Assembly (NCBI RefSeq): GCF_024198175.1
Contig: NZ_JAJVKV010000003.1
Span: forward strand, 620,001-684,000
Length of the DNA: 64,000 nucleotides
Direction: 5' to 3'
Source of the DNA: Pyxidicoccus xibeiensis
Lineage (GTDB): Bacteria; Myxococcota; Myxococcia; Myxococcales; Myxococcaceae
Shown: piece by piece, positions 15,227-24,043 of the stretch
How positions within the stretch are numbered: position 1 is the stretch's first letter
Layout: every line of letters starts with the position of its first letter
Program-made: the position numbers and the translations under genes
Notes under the pieces: model-generated
What the model was told of the DNA's origin: nothing
Database searches by the model: none
Seen by the model: only the letters and a program-made list of their open reading frames with translations

Positions 15227-18200
15227 GTGCCCATCGACCCCAGACTCGAGGCCTTCCTCAGCGACGGCCGGGAAGTCTTCAGCAGCGTCCAGCAGGGACA
15301 GCACCTCTGGCAGGTGGACCCGTTCGACGTGGAGGCCCTGAACGCGCCGGCCCGCCGCGCCTTCCGGCGGCTGCTGGAGCGCGCCACGGCCGAGCCCCCT
15401 CCGGACTCGGGCAAGCTGCTGCTCCTGCTCGGCGAGTCCGGCAGCGGCAAGACGCACCTGGTGCGCGCCTTCCGCAACCTCGCGCATGGCCAGCGCCAGG
15501 GCTACGTCGGCTACATGCCGATGACGGTCGATGCCATCAACTACGACCGCTACGTCCTCTCCAACCTCATCGACTCGCTGGACCGCGCCTACGACGTGTC
15601 CAAGGGCGATGACAGCGGGCTGATGCGGCTGTCGGACGCGCTGATGGCCCACTGCACCAGCGCCTTCGCGCCGCTCATCCCGGACGAGAACGTGCTCGAG
15701 GACGACGAGCTGCACGGCACCGTCAGCTCGGTGGCGGACGAGCTGCTGGAGGATGCTCGCTTCCAGAACGTGGAGGTGGACCTGCTCCGCGCGCTCATCT
15801 ACCTGCAGCGCAAGGACCCGCGCCTCAACCGCCGCATCTTCCACTGGCTGCGCTGCGAAGAGCTGTCCGCGGCGGACCGGAAGGTCATCGGAGAGCTCAT
15901 CCCCCGCACGGCGGATGACGCCCCGGCGCGGATGGTGGAGCACCTGGGCCGGCTGATGGCGGCGCTCGGTCAGGCGCTCGTGCTGTGCGTGGACCAGGTG
16001 GAGGACTTCAACGACTTCGAGCAGCGCCCGCAGATGGAGAGCTCCTTCCGGCGGGCGATGAGCAGCCTCTCCTCCATCGTCAGCCGGGTGCCTCGCGCGG
16101 TGGTGGTCGTCTGCTGCCTCTCCGACTACTGGACGAGCATGAAGCCGCACCTCACCCAGTCGCTGGTGGACCGCATCGAGAACGACCCGGACCCGGTGGA
16201 GCTGGAGCGGACGGTGACGGCGAGCACGGCCCGGGACATCGCGGCGAAGCGACTGCGCTCGCTGTACGAGCAGCGTGGCGTGGCCGTCGACCCGGCGGAC
16301 CCCACCTGGCCCATCCCGGCCCCTGGCTTCGAAGTCCTGGGAGGACAGCGCGCGCGTGACGTGCTGAACGAGTGCCGGCGCTTCCGCGAGCGAGCCCTCC
16401 AGGACCAGCGCCTGCCGGACGCCTTCCCCCTGCCCCGCCCGGGTACGCCGAAGGGCCCCATTCCTCAGCCTGAGCCAAGGCCCGACCTGGACCGGGCCTG
16501 GACGGACTTCCGCGCCGCGTACAAGCCGAAGCTGCCCGACGAAGCCTCGGACATCGCCATGCTGCTCGCCTGGGCCATCGAGGTGGGCAGTGACGAGCTG
16601 GGAGGAACGCCTCGCTTCGCCGTCAAGCCTCGGGATGAAGAGACGATGGATGTCAGCGTGCAGCCCGGAGGCAGCAAGCTCCACGTTGCGCTCTGCGAGA
16701 AGGACCCGCGAGGCGGCGGGCTCGCGAGGCAGATGGCCGACGCGCTCAAGGCGGCCGCGGGCACGACGCCCGTCCTCGTGCGGACCTCCGAGTTCCCCTC
16801 CAGACCTGGCACCGTGGTGGCGGAGAACCTCGGCCTGCTGATTCGCCAGGGCGGCCGGCGCGTGGTGGTGGAGGACAGTGAGCTCCGGGAGCTGGTGATG
16901 CTCCGAGCCTTCCGCGAGAAGCACTCCGGCCAGCCGTCGCTCACGGAGTGGAGCCGCACGACCCGCCCCGTCACCCGGCTGAAGTCCATGGGGGACATCC
17001 TCGGACTGGAGCGACTGGGGGCTTCTCCGCCGCCGTCCGGGCCTCCGCCTTCGTCGCGCGCGACCTCCGAGCCTGCGCCCAGGAACGCGGAGGCGCCAGC
17101 GCGTCCTGAAGCGCGAGGCGCCGCGTCCGCGCGACAGTCGAGCCTCTTCGAGAGCAGCGGTACGGTGGCTTATGGCACGCCCCTTCGCGAGCCTCCGGCC
17201 TCGGGAGCCAAGACGGGCACTCCGGCACGGGTCGAAGCCACCGCCAATCCGGAGAGCCCGCCGTCACGCTCCGCCTCCGCGCGACCGGAAGTCGCTGGGG
17301 GCAAGCCCACCGCTGGAGCCTCCATGGACGGGCCCCACCTGGAGCTCACCGCGGTGGCGCCCATGCTGTCGTCATCGTCGCGCACGGTGACGCCCGCGGG
17401 TGGCACCCCCACCCCCGTCCCCACCGGGCTCGTGCCGCGCCGGCACACCGTCACGCCCACGCCCCTTCCGCCGATTCCAAAGGAAGTGCTCACCGGGCCG
17501 CTGCGGCTCGGAGCCTCGGAAGGCTTCATCCCGCAGACGGTCTCCCTGGAGCCCTCCGAGCTGACGAGGCACAGCGCCTTCCTCGGGGGTACGGGCAGCG
17601 GGAAGACGACGCTGGCGCTCAACGTGCTGGAGCAGCTCCTGCTCCAGGGCGTGCCCGTCATCCTCGTGGACCGCAAGGGCGACCTGGCCACGTACGCACG
17701 CGGCCTGTCCTGGGAGGAGAAGCTGGAGCTGCCCTCGCTCATCGAGCGCCGCCGGCTGCTGCGCGAGCGCATCGACGTGGCGCTCTACACGCCGGGCCGC
17801 TCGGACGGGAGGCCCCTGGCCATCCCCGTCGTTCCCCGGGGCCTGGACACACTCCCGTCCGAGGAACGTGAGCAGGGCGTGCAGCAGGCCGCGGACGCCA
17901 TCGCTGGGATGCTCGAGTACAAGAGCAGCCCCAATGACAAGGCGGCCCGTGCGCTGCTGGCCCAGGCGCTCCGGCTGTTGGTGCAGCGCCCCCTCGGCCG
18001 AGACCTGACGCTGGAGATGGTGCAGCAGTTCGTCGCCGACCAGGACGCGGCGCTCCTCCAGGAAGTCGGTGGCCTGCCACCCAGGACCTTCGCCAAGCTG
18101 GCGCAGGACCTGGAGGTGCTCCGCCTCAACATCCGCCCCCTGCTGGCCGCCGGTGGCGAGCGCCTGGACCTGGAGGAGCTGCTGGGGCGCGGAGCCTCGG

Positions 18201-18784
18201 GCATCCCGGGCAAGACGCGGCTGAGCATCATCAGCACCAAGTTCCTCGGCGACAACTCGCGCATCCTCTTCTGGGTGTCACAGCTGCTGCTGGAGACGAA
18301 CCGCTGGGCCAGCCAGCATCCGGCCTCCCACCTCCAGGCGGTGGTCATGTTCGACGAGGCGGACATGTACCTGCCGGCGACGAGCAAGCCCGCGACGAAG
18401 CAGCCCATGGAGGACCTGCTCAAGCGGGCGCGCTCGGCGGGGGTCGGGGTGATGCTCGCCACGCAGAGCCCCGGGGACCTGGACTACCGGTGCAGGGAGA
18501 ACGTGCGCACCTGGTTCGTGGGCAAGGTGAAGGAGGAGAACGCGCTCAAGAAGCTGCGGCCCATGTTCACCGAGGCCCGCGTGGACGCCGATGCGAAGCT
18601 CCCCGGCCAGAAGACGGGCCACTTCTACGTGCTGCGCGACGGGCAGGTGCAGCAGCTCAAGGCGGACCGCTCCGTGATGCGGACCGAGCAGCTCTCCGAG
18701 GAGGACATCCTCAAGCTCGCGAAGCAGACCCTGGAAAAGAACAGGACGGCCGCCGGCACTCCCAAGGCCGGCGGCGCGCGATGA
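15227..18784 (+). CDS. Dual ATPase: AAA domain plus HerA/DUF87-like domain
   Basis: This 1185-residue protein has two P-loop modules. The first has GESGSGKT at 69-76 and a Walker B strand LVLCVDQVEDF near 250-260, in an AAA/STAND-like ATPase of about 420 residues. A middle domain (about 420-590) and a long Pro/Ser-rich linker (about 600-750) follow. The C-terminal module is HerA/FtsK-like: GGTGSGKTTLALN near 787-799, Walker B VVMFDEADMYLP near 1037-1048, and an ATQSPGDLDYR sensor segment. HerA-type proteins are hexameric DNA translocases. Translation starts at GTG 15227, 21 bases after the previous stop. With the DUF559 nuclease gene upstream this resembles a DNA-processing or defence module, but no described system with this layout is known to me. 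Confidence 0.85.
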   Translation: MPIDPRLEAFLSDGREVFSSVQQGQHLWQVDPFDVEALNAPARRAFRRLLERATAEPPPDSGKLLLLLGESGSGKTHLVRAFRNLAHGQRQGYVGYMPMTVDAINYDRYVLSNLIDSLDRAYDVSKGDDSGLMRLSDALMAHCTSAFAPLIPDENVLEDDELHGTVSSVADELLEDARFQNVEVDLLRALIYLQRKDPRLNRRIFHWLRCEELSAADRKVIGELIPRTADDAPARMVEHLGRLMAALGQALVLCVDQVEDFNDFEQRPQMESSFRRAMSSLSSIVSRVPRAVVVVCCLSDYWTSMKPHLTQSLVDRIENDPDPVELERTVTASTARDIAAKRLRSLYEQRGVAVDPADPTWPIPAPGFEVLGGQRARDVLNECRRFRERALQDQRLPDAFPLPRPGTPKGPIPQPEPRPDLDRAWTDFRAAYKPKLPDEASDIAMLLAWAIEVGSDELGGTPRFAVKPRDEETMDVSVQPGGSKLHVALCEKDPRGGGLARQMADALKAAAGTTPVLVRTSEFPSRPGTVVAENLGLLIRQGGRRVVVEDSELRELVMLRAFREKHSGQPSLTEWSRTTRPVTRLKSMGDILGLERLGASPPPSGPPPSSRATSEPAPRNAEAPARPEARGAASARQSSLFESSGTVAYGTPLREPPASGAKTGTPARVEATANPESPPSRSASARPEVAGGKPTAGASMDGPHLELTAVAPMLSSSSRTVTPAGGTPTPVPTGLVPRRHTVTPTPLPPIPKEVLTGPLRLGASEGFIPQTVSLEPSELTRHSAFLGGTGSGKTTLALNVLEQLLLQGVPVILVDRKGDLATYARGLSWEEKLELPSLIERRRLLRERIDVALYTPGRSDGRPLAIPVVPRGLDTLPSEEREQGVQQAADAIAGMLEYKSSPNDKAARALLAQALRLLVQRPLGRDLTLEMVQQFVADQDAALLQEVGGLPPRTFAKLAQDLEVLRLNIRPLLAAGGERLDLEELLGRGASGIPGKTRLSIISTKFLGDNSRILFWVSQLLLETNRWASQHPASHLQAVVMFDEADMYLPATSKPATKQPMEDLLKRARSAGVGVMLATQSPGDLDYRCRENVRTWFVGKVKEENALKKLRPMFTEARVDADAKLPGQKTGHFYVLRDGQVQQLKADRSVMRTEQLSEEDILKLAKQTLEKNRTAAGTPKAGGAR

Positions 18785-18788
18785 AGCG

Positions 18789-19073
18789 CTACTCGCACTT
18801 CTGCTGGGTAAAGGTGGTGACGACCTCCACGCAGCCGGTGGTGTAGGTCGTCCGCTCGCAGGTGCGCTTGTAGACGGAGCCACAGCCGGTGTCGTACTGG
18901 TACTCCCACGGAGTACAGGACTTGTTCGTCGGCGGGCAGATGAACGCGGAGACCTCGCCGCTCTCGTTCGGTGCGCCCTCCGGCTCGGAAGGCGGAGCCT
19001 CGTCGAGGCCCCCGCCACAGGCGGAGAAGAGGACGACAGCGGCGGACAGGGACAGCAGCTGACGCAGCTTCAT
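18789..19073 (-). CDS. Small secreted lipoprotein, cysteine-rich
   Basis: This is a 94-residue precursor. A signal peptide ends at a lipobox-like FSAC, followed by GGG and an acidic, Pro/Ser-rich linker. The mature C-terminal half has six cysteines (for example CPPTNKSC and CERTTYTTGC) and is Thr/Tyr-rich, suggesting disulfide bonds. AGGAG five bases upstream selects the ATG at 19073 over the GTG at 19079. It is convergent with the dual-ATPase gene, with four bases between the stops. The function is unknown; small Cys-rich lipoproteins like this are abundant in myxobacteria. Confidence 0.75.
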   Translation of the reverse strand: MKLRQLLSLSAAVVLFSACGGGLDEAPPSEPEGAPNESGEVSAFICPPTNKSCTPWEYQYDTGCGSVYKRTCERTTYTTGCVEVVTTFTQQKCE

Positions 19074-19212
19074 GGACACTCCTGCATTGAGGGATGGCGA
19101 GCATTATCAATCCTGAAGCCGCAAAACCCGACAGCACTGCCCTCTGCAAGCTTCTGCACAGAGTCGCGCTCGGAAGCAGGACGGGGTGGTTCCTGGTAGG
19201 AAGCGCCCCGGC

Positions 19213-20667
19213 ATGAACGCCCCGACCCCGCCACCCTCCGCACCCGACCGGGCCGCCTTCGACGCGCTCGTGACTCGCGGCTACAACCAGGTGCCGGTGG
19301 TGCGCCAACTGGCGCTCGGAGACCTCCGCCCGACGGACCTGCTGCGCGCCCTGCCCGCGGGGCACCGCTTCCTGCTGGAGAGCACCCGCGTCAGCGCCGA
19401 GGGGCGCTACTCCTTCCTCGGCTCGCGCCCCTTCCTCCGCTTCTCCGCGAAGGGCGGGCAGTGCTTCCTCGACGACGTGCCCCAGCCGGGCGAGCCGCTG
19501 GAGGTGCTGCGCGGCCTGCTGAGGCGCTGGCGCGGGGTGCGCGTCCCCGGCGTGCCGCTCTTCCAGGGGGGCGCCGTGGGCTTCTTCGCCTACGAGGCGA
19601 ACCACTACTTCGAGTCCCTGCCCTCGCATCCGCGCGACGACCTGAAGCTGCCGGACATCGCCCTGTCCTTCGTGGACACCTTCCTGGCCGTGGACCACCA
19701 GGAAGGCCACCTGCTCGCCGTCGCCACCGGTGCGGAGTGGGAGGACTGCGTTCGGCGCCTGGACTCGCTGGAGGCCCGTGTGCGCCGGGCCGTCCCCACG
19801 CAGCGGCCCGTGCCCCTTCCTCTTCAGGCCCCCACGGTGGAGTACCGCTCCAACTTCACACAAGAGGCCTACCTGGACGCGGTGGAGCGCGTGCGCGAGT
19901 ACATCCGCGCGGGAGACACCTACCAGGTCAATCTCTCGCAGCGGCTGGAGGTCGACTTCCCTGGCGAGCCGCTCGCGCTCTACGAGCTGCTGTCGGCCAC
20001 GAACCCCGTCCACTTCGCCAGCTACCTCGAAGGGGACGGGTTCCACGTGGTGAGCGCCTCACCCGAGCGGCTGGTGCGCGTGGAGGAGGGCCGGGCCCTC
20101 ACCCGCCCCATCGCCGGCACCCGGCGCAGGGGTACACCGGAGGAGGAAGCGCGGTTCCTCCACGAGCTGCGCACCAGTGAGAAGGAGCGCGCCGAGCACG
20201 CCATGCTCGTGGACCTGGAGCGCAACGACCTGGGCCGCGTGTGCGTCTACGGCACCGTGCAGGTGTCGAAGCTGATGGAAATCGTCGAGTACGCACACGT
20301 CCTCCACATCGAGTCGGAAGTCACGGGACGGCTCGCGCCGGGCGTGGAGCCGCTGGACGTGGTGGGCGCCCTGTTCCCCGGCGGCACGATTACGGGCGTG
20401 CCGAAGATTCGCACCATGGAGCTCATCACCGAGCTGGAGCCTCACGCGCGGGGGCTCTACACGGGCTCGCTCGGCTACCTGTCCTTCACGGGGGACCTGG
20501 ACCTGAACATCGTCATCCGCACGCTGGTGGTGAAGGACGGCCGCGCCTATGCGCAGGTGGGCGGCGGCATCGTCCACGACTCGCAGCCGCGCCAGGAGTT
20601 CAAGGAGACGCTCAACAAGGCGCGCTCGCAGCTCCTCGCCCTGTCCTCCGCCGGGAGCGCGGGATGA
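19213..20667 (+). CDS. pabB: Aminodeoxychorismate synthase component I (PabB-type)
   Basis: This 484-residue chorismate-binding enzyme has the N-terminal domain of the TrpE/PabB family ([18 protein letters not shown]) and the catalytic domain with [20 protein letters not shown] near 299, [11 protein letters not shown] and the [16 protein letters not shown] motif. It adds ammonia to chorismate, with the glutaminase encoded next door. The family-diagnostic position in PIxGT is Ala, as in TrpE, not the Lys of E. coli PabB. The call therefore rests on the operon with pabA and pabC rather than on that residue. AGGAAG about ten bases upstream supports ATG 19213. The stop overlaps the next start by ATGA. 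Confidence 0.82.
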   Translation: MNAPTPPPSAPDRAAFDALVTRGYNQVPVVRQLALGDLRPTDLLRALPAGHRFLLESTRVSAEGRYSFLGSRPFLRFSAKGGQCFLDDVPQPGEPLEVLRGLLRRWRGVRVPGVPLFQGGAVGFFAYEANHYFESLPSHPRDDLKLPDIALSFVDTFLAVDHQEGHLLAVATGAEWEDCVRRLDSLEARVRRAVPTQRPVPLPLQAPTVEYRSNFTQEAYLDAVERVREYIRAGDTYQVNLSQRLEVDFPGEPLALYELLSATNPVHFASYLEGDGFHVVSASPERLVRVEEGRALTRPIAGTRRRGTPEEEARFLHELRTSEKERAEHAMLVDLERNDLGRVCVYGTVQVSKLMEIVEYAHVLHIESEVTGRLAPGVEPLDVVGALFPGGTITGVPKIRTMELITELEPHARGLYTGSLGYLSFTGDLDLNIVIRTLVVKDGRAYAQVGGGIVHDSQPRQEFKETLNKARSQLLALSSAGSAG

Positions 20668-21233
20668 TCCTCCTCATCGACAACTTCGACTCCTTCACCT
20701 TCAACCTCGTGCAGGCGCTCGGCGCGCTGGGCGCGGAGCTGAAGGTGGTGCGCAACGACGCCATCACCGTGCCGGAGATTGAAGCGCTCCGGCCCGCCCA
20801 CATCGTCATCTCTCCCGGGCCCTGCACTCCCATGGAGGCGGGTATCTCCCTGGACGTCATCCGGGCCTTCGGAGGACGGGTACCGCTGCTCGGGGTATGC
20901 CTGGGGCACCAGTGCCTGGGCCAGGTCTTCGGCGCGCGGGTGGTGCGGGCGCCCGTGCCGGTGCACGGGAAGACGGCGGAGGTGGAGCACACGGACCAGG
21001 GCGTCTTCCAGGGCCTGCCCCAGCCCTTCACCGCCGCGCGCTACCACTCGCTGGTGGTGGAGCGGGAGGGCCTGCCGGAGTGCCTCGAGGTGACGGCCTG
21101 GCACGAGGGGCTCATCATGGGCATGCGGCACCGCGAGCTGCCGCGCCTGGAGGGCGTGCAGTTCCATCCCGAGTCCTTCCTCACGCCCGAGGGCCCCCGG
21201 CTGCTCGCCAACTTCCTGGAGTCAGCGCGCTGA
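20664..21233 (+). CDS. pabA: Glutamine amidotransferase subunit (PabA/TrpG)
   Basis: This 189-residue class I glutamine amidotransferase has the usual [17 protein letters not shown] start, the nucleophile loop [10 protein letters not shown] (Cys near 78), and the His/Glu pair in GVQFHPES near 170. It supplies ammonia to the PabB-type subunit. The ATGA overlap with the preceding gene implies coupled translation and equal dosage. Such subunits can serve both folate and tryptophan synthesis. Confidence 0.93.
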   Translation: MILLIDNFDSFTFNLVQALGALGAELKVVRNDAITVPEIEALRPAHIVISPGPCTPMEAGISLDVIRAFGGRVPLLGVCLGHQCLGQVFGARVVRAPVPVHGKTAEVEHTDQGVFQGLPQPFTAARYHSLVVEREGLPECLEVTAWHEGLIMGMRHRELPRLEGVQFHPESFLTPEGPRLLANFLESAR

Positions 21234-21250
21234 CAGCGCGGGAGTCCCGA

Positions 21251-22075
21251 ATGTTCTCCACGGTGGCGGTGGACGGAGAGGTGCGGCGCTGGGAGGACCT
21301 GCGCCTGCAGGACTTCGCGCAGGGCTTCTTCTTCGGCGCGGGCTTCTTCACCACCTTCCGCATCGACGGCGGCGTGCCCCTGTTCCTCGCGCGGCACCTC
21401 GCCCGGCTCGAAGCGAGCCTCGCGGCCTTCCCCGGCGCCGTCCGTCCCCCCGCGAGGCAACACCTGTCCGAGCCGTCCGTGCGCGACACGCTCCGCCGCT
21501 GCCTGGCGTCCGACGCCGCGCTCGGCCCGGGCTTCACCGGCGTCGGCAAGCTGTCCGCGAGCGATGGCCACCTGCTGCTCACCCTGCGCCCACCCGCGCC
21601 CGACGCCGAGCGCCTCCGCCGCGAGGGCCGCGCCCTGGACGCCGTGGAGCACGGCGCCTACCGGCGCGCGGAGTCCACGCCGAACCACAAGGGCCTCTCC
21701 TACTTCCGCCAGTACGCGCTGATGGAGCGCCTGCCCCTGCTGGGCAACGAGGCCGGCGAGGTCTGCGAGCTGCCCACCGCCAACCTCTTCTTCCACCTGG
21801 ACGGCGCGCTCGTCACCCCGCCGCTGGACGCGCCGTGCCTGCCCGGCATCGTCCGCGCCATGCTCCTGGAGGCCGGGCACGTAGCGGGGCTCCCCGTCGT
21901 GGAGCGGCCGGTGCCCCTCGCACGCCTCGCGGACGCGAGCGCCTGCTTCTTCACCAACTCCGCCGTGCTGGCCACGGGCGTACCCCGCCTGCTCGGGCGC
22001 GAGCTGCCTCAGAGCCTCGCGCTGGCGGAGCAGGCCCGCGCCCTCATCGAAGCAGCGGCTCGGCGCGAGAGCTGA
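21251..22075 (+). CDS. pabC: 4-amino-4-deoxychorismate lyase (class IV aminotransferase)
   Basis: This is a 274-residue PLP enzyme of fold type IV. The conserved lysine that binds PLP is most likely in STPNHKGLSYFRQ, and the phosphate-binding and product-side motifs include EVCELPTANLFF and PLPGIVR-like CLPGIVRAM. It would release pyruvate from aminodeoxychorismate to give 4-aminobenzoate for folate. GGGAG at 21239-21243 supports the ATG at 21251, 17 bases after pabA. A D-amino acid or branched-chain aminotransferase would be the alternative; the pabB-pabA context favours PabC. Confidence 0.88.
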   Translation: MFSTVAVDGEVRRWEDLRLQDFAQGFFFGAGFFTTFRIDGGVPLFLARHLARLEASLAAFPGAVRPPARQHLSEPSVRDTLRRCLASDAALGPGFTGVGKLSASDGHLLLTLRPPAPDAERLRREGRALDAVEHGAYRRAESTPNHKGLSYFRQYALMERLPLLGNEAGEVCELPTANLFFHLDGALVTPPLDAPCLPGIVRAMLLEAGHVAGLPVVERPVPLARLADASACFFTNSAVLATGVPRLLGRELPQSLALAEQARALIEAAARRES

Positions 22076-22132
22076 TGGCCATCACCGGAGGAACCCCGGC
22101 CCCATCGAAGCCGCAACGCGAGGGCTGAGCGC

Positions 22133-22918
22133 TCATGCCCGGAACCCCAGCCCTTCCCGCACCTCCTCCTCCCGCAGCAGCCGACAGGCGCCCTCGGGCA
22201 CGTCCAGCACCACGCCACCCACGGCCTCCCGGTGCAGTGCGAGCACCGGGTGCCCTACCTCCGCGAGCATCCGCTTCACCTGGTGGTGCCGCCCCTCCGT
22301 GAGCGTCAGCTCCACCACGTCCGGCGCACGCAGCCGCGCCCCGGCGGGCCGCGTGGGGCCATCCTCCAGCACCAGTCCCTCGCGCAGTCGCTGGAGCGTG
22401 GCCTCCGCGGGCTGCCCCTCCACCCGCGCCACGTAGCGCTTGGCCAGGTGGGTCTGGGGCGAAGTCCCGTGCCGCACCAGCCGCTCGTCGTTGGTGAAGA
22501 GCAACACGCCGGTGGTGTCCCGGTCCAACCGGCCCACCGCGAGCCACTCGTAGCCGCTCAGCGTCTCGGGCAGCACCGCTCGCAGGCGCTCGAAGACGGT
22601 GCCCACCCCTTCGGGGTCCGAGCCATGCACCACCGGCCCCGCGGGCTTGTGGAACATCAGCGCCAGCACCGGCGCCTCCAGCGCGCACACGCGCCCGTCC
22701 ACCCGCACCTGCTGGCCGGGGCGCACCGGAGCGAACGGCTCACGCTCCACGCGCCCGTCCACCTCCACGCGCCCCTCGCGCAGGGCCACCTCCGCTTCCG
22801 CGCGAGGCAGTACGCCTGCTCGCCCCAGCGCCCGCGCCAGCCAGTCCGCGGAGCCCTCTCCGGGCCCCCGGCGCCGCGCCGCTTCCAGCCATTTCGGGGT
22901 CTTCTGCCTCCGAACCAT
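22133..22918 (-). CDS. rRNA pseudouridine synthase, RsuA/RluB family
   Basis: This 261-residue enzyme begins with a short basic segment and an S4 RNA-binding domain (LARALGRAGVLPRAEAEVAL, about 26-75). The pseudouridine synthase core follows, with the catalytic aspartate in VGRLDRDTTGVLLFTND and the GRHHQVKRMLAEVGHPV motif. It isomerises a uridine in 16S or 23S rRNA. GGAGG lies about 12 bases before the ATG. It is convergent with pabC. Which rRNA site it modifies cannot be told from sequence alone. Confidence 0.9.
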   Translation of the reverse strand: MVRRQKTPKWLEAARRRGPGEGSADWLARALGRAGVLPRAEAEVALREGRVEVDGRVEREPFAPVRPGQQVRVDGRVCALEAPVLALMFHKPAGPVVHGSDPEGVGTVFERLRAVLPETLSGYEWLAVGRLDRDTTGVLLFTNDERLVRHGTSPQTHLAKRYVARVEGQPAEATLQRLREGLVLEDGPTRPAGARLRAPDVVELTLTEGRHHQVKRMLAEVGHPVLALHREAVGGVVLDVPEGACRLLREEEVREGLGFRA

Positions 22919-23105
22919 GCACTCGCCTCCCTGCTCAATTCCCCCCGTCTGATCCGCTCCCCTCCCCGCCTGCCCTCCCGTCGAGGCTGCCGTGGAGTCG
23001 GGCTTTGGACACCGCGTGCCTACCTTGAGGAACAACGGGGCGCGGGCACGAAGCCGACGGGCAGCCCCCTCTCGACAGGTCATCACTCACACTGGAGGAG
23101 ACTGC

Positions 23106-23528
23106 ATGGGCAGCGTACTTGAAGGGGCCAATCTGCAGGGCAGCAACTACACGCAACAGTCTTCCAACGGCGGGCACGCCATGGGTGGCATCGCGCAGGC
23201 CGGGAAGGAGCAGGTGAAGCAGCTGGGCGGCGTCGCGAAGGGCCGCGTCTACGAGCAGGTCGACAGCCGCAAGGGAGACCTGGTCAAGGGCATCCAGGGG
23301 CTGGTGTCCACGCTGGAGACCGCGTCGCGCGCCGAGGAGGCCGGCATGGTGCGGCCGCTGCTCACCAGCGCCGTGGGCGTGCTGCGCAAGACGTCGGACC
23401 GGCTGGAGAACGGCACCACCGAGGAGCTCCTCGCGGATGCCCAGGCCCAGGTCCGGCAGCGTCCCGGTCTGTTCATCGCCGGCTGCGTCGCGGTCGGCTT
23501 CGCGCTCGGCCGGTTCATCAAGGTCTGA
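23106..23528 (+). CDS. Small membrane-associated protein of DUF3618-linked cluster
   Basis: This 140-residue protein has a Gln/Gly/Asn-rich N-terminus, a long amphipathic helical middle (about 35-105), and one C-terminal hydrophobic segment, RPGLFIAGCVAVGFALGRF, that probably inserts in the membrane. GGAGGAGA precedes the ATG. It lies 14 bases upstream of a YqjE-like membrane protein and shares the helix-plus-anchor plan of the third gene, so the three look like one envelope- or stress-related operon. The precise role is unknown. Confidence 0.78.
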   Translation: MGSVLEGANLQGSNYTQQSSNGGHAMGGIAQAGKEQVKQLGGVAKGRVYEQVDSRKGDLVKGIQGLVSTLETASRAEEAGMVRPLLTSAVGVLRKTSDRLENGTTEELLADAQAQVRQRPGLFIAGCVAVGFALGRFIKV

Positions 23529-23542
23529 CGGGGGGCACGCGG

Positions 23543-24043
23543 ATGGATCCAACGATTCCACGAAGTAACGGCGACGGGTTCAGAGCCCACGTCGATGACG
23601 CCTCGGACACCCGAGGCGTCAGTCCCGACACGAGCTTCGGGGGACGCGGCTTCGGTGAGCTGTTCTCCGAGTTCATGGAGCAGGCCCGCCGCCTGATGCG
23701 CGCGGAGTTCACCCTCGCGCGGGCGGAGCTGCGCTCGGAAGCGAAGAAGGCGTCGGCGGGCGCGGGCCTGATGGCGGGCGGCGCCGTGGTGTTGCTCCTC
23801 GGAGCCTTCACCTTCGTCGCCTTCCTCGTGGCCGCGCTGGCCGAGCTGATGCCGGTCTGGGCGTCGGCGCTCATCGTGGCGGTGTTGCTGCTGGCAGTGG
23901 GCGGCGCAGTGGCCTGGGCCGGACTCGGGCGGCTGAAGCGGGTCCACGGACCTCAACGGACGATTCAAACCCTCAAGGAGGATGGGCAATGGGCGAGCAG
24001 GACCGCGCACTCCATGAAATCGCAGATGCACGGGCACGCCTGA
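23543..24043 (+). CDS. YqjE/holin-superfamily-III-like membrane protein
   Basis: This 166-residue protein has an amphipathic helix (FMEQARRLMRAEFTLARAEL, about 45-65), then two closely spaced transmembrane segments (about 75-100 and 105-130), and a short basic tail. This is the layout of the Act_membrane/YqjE group (PF07332 type), which is usually encoded beside DUF3618 proteins, as here. No enzymatic motif is visible. Its 3' end overlaps the next gene by 55 bases. Confidence 0.8.
   Translation: MDPTIPRSNGDGFRAHVDDASDTRGVSPDTSFGGRGFGELFSEFMEQARRLMRAEFTLARAELRSEAKKASAGAGLMAGGAVVLLLGAFTFVAFLVAALAELMPVWASALIVAVLLLAVGGAVAWAGLGRLKRVHGPQRTIQTLKEDGQWASRTAHSMKSQMHGHA

Noticed and set aside
14153..16924. 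Another minus-strand open frame of over 900 codons opposite the dual ATPase
   Set aside because: His/Arg/Gly-rich antisense shadow of a gene with two clear P-loops.
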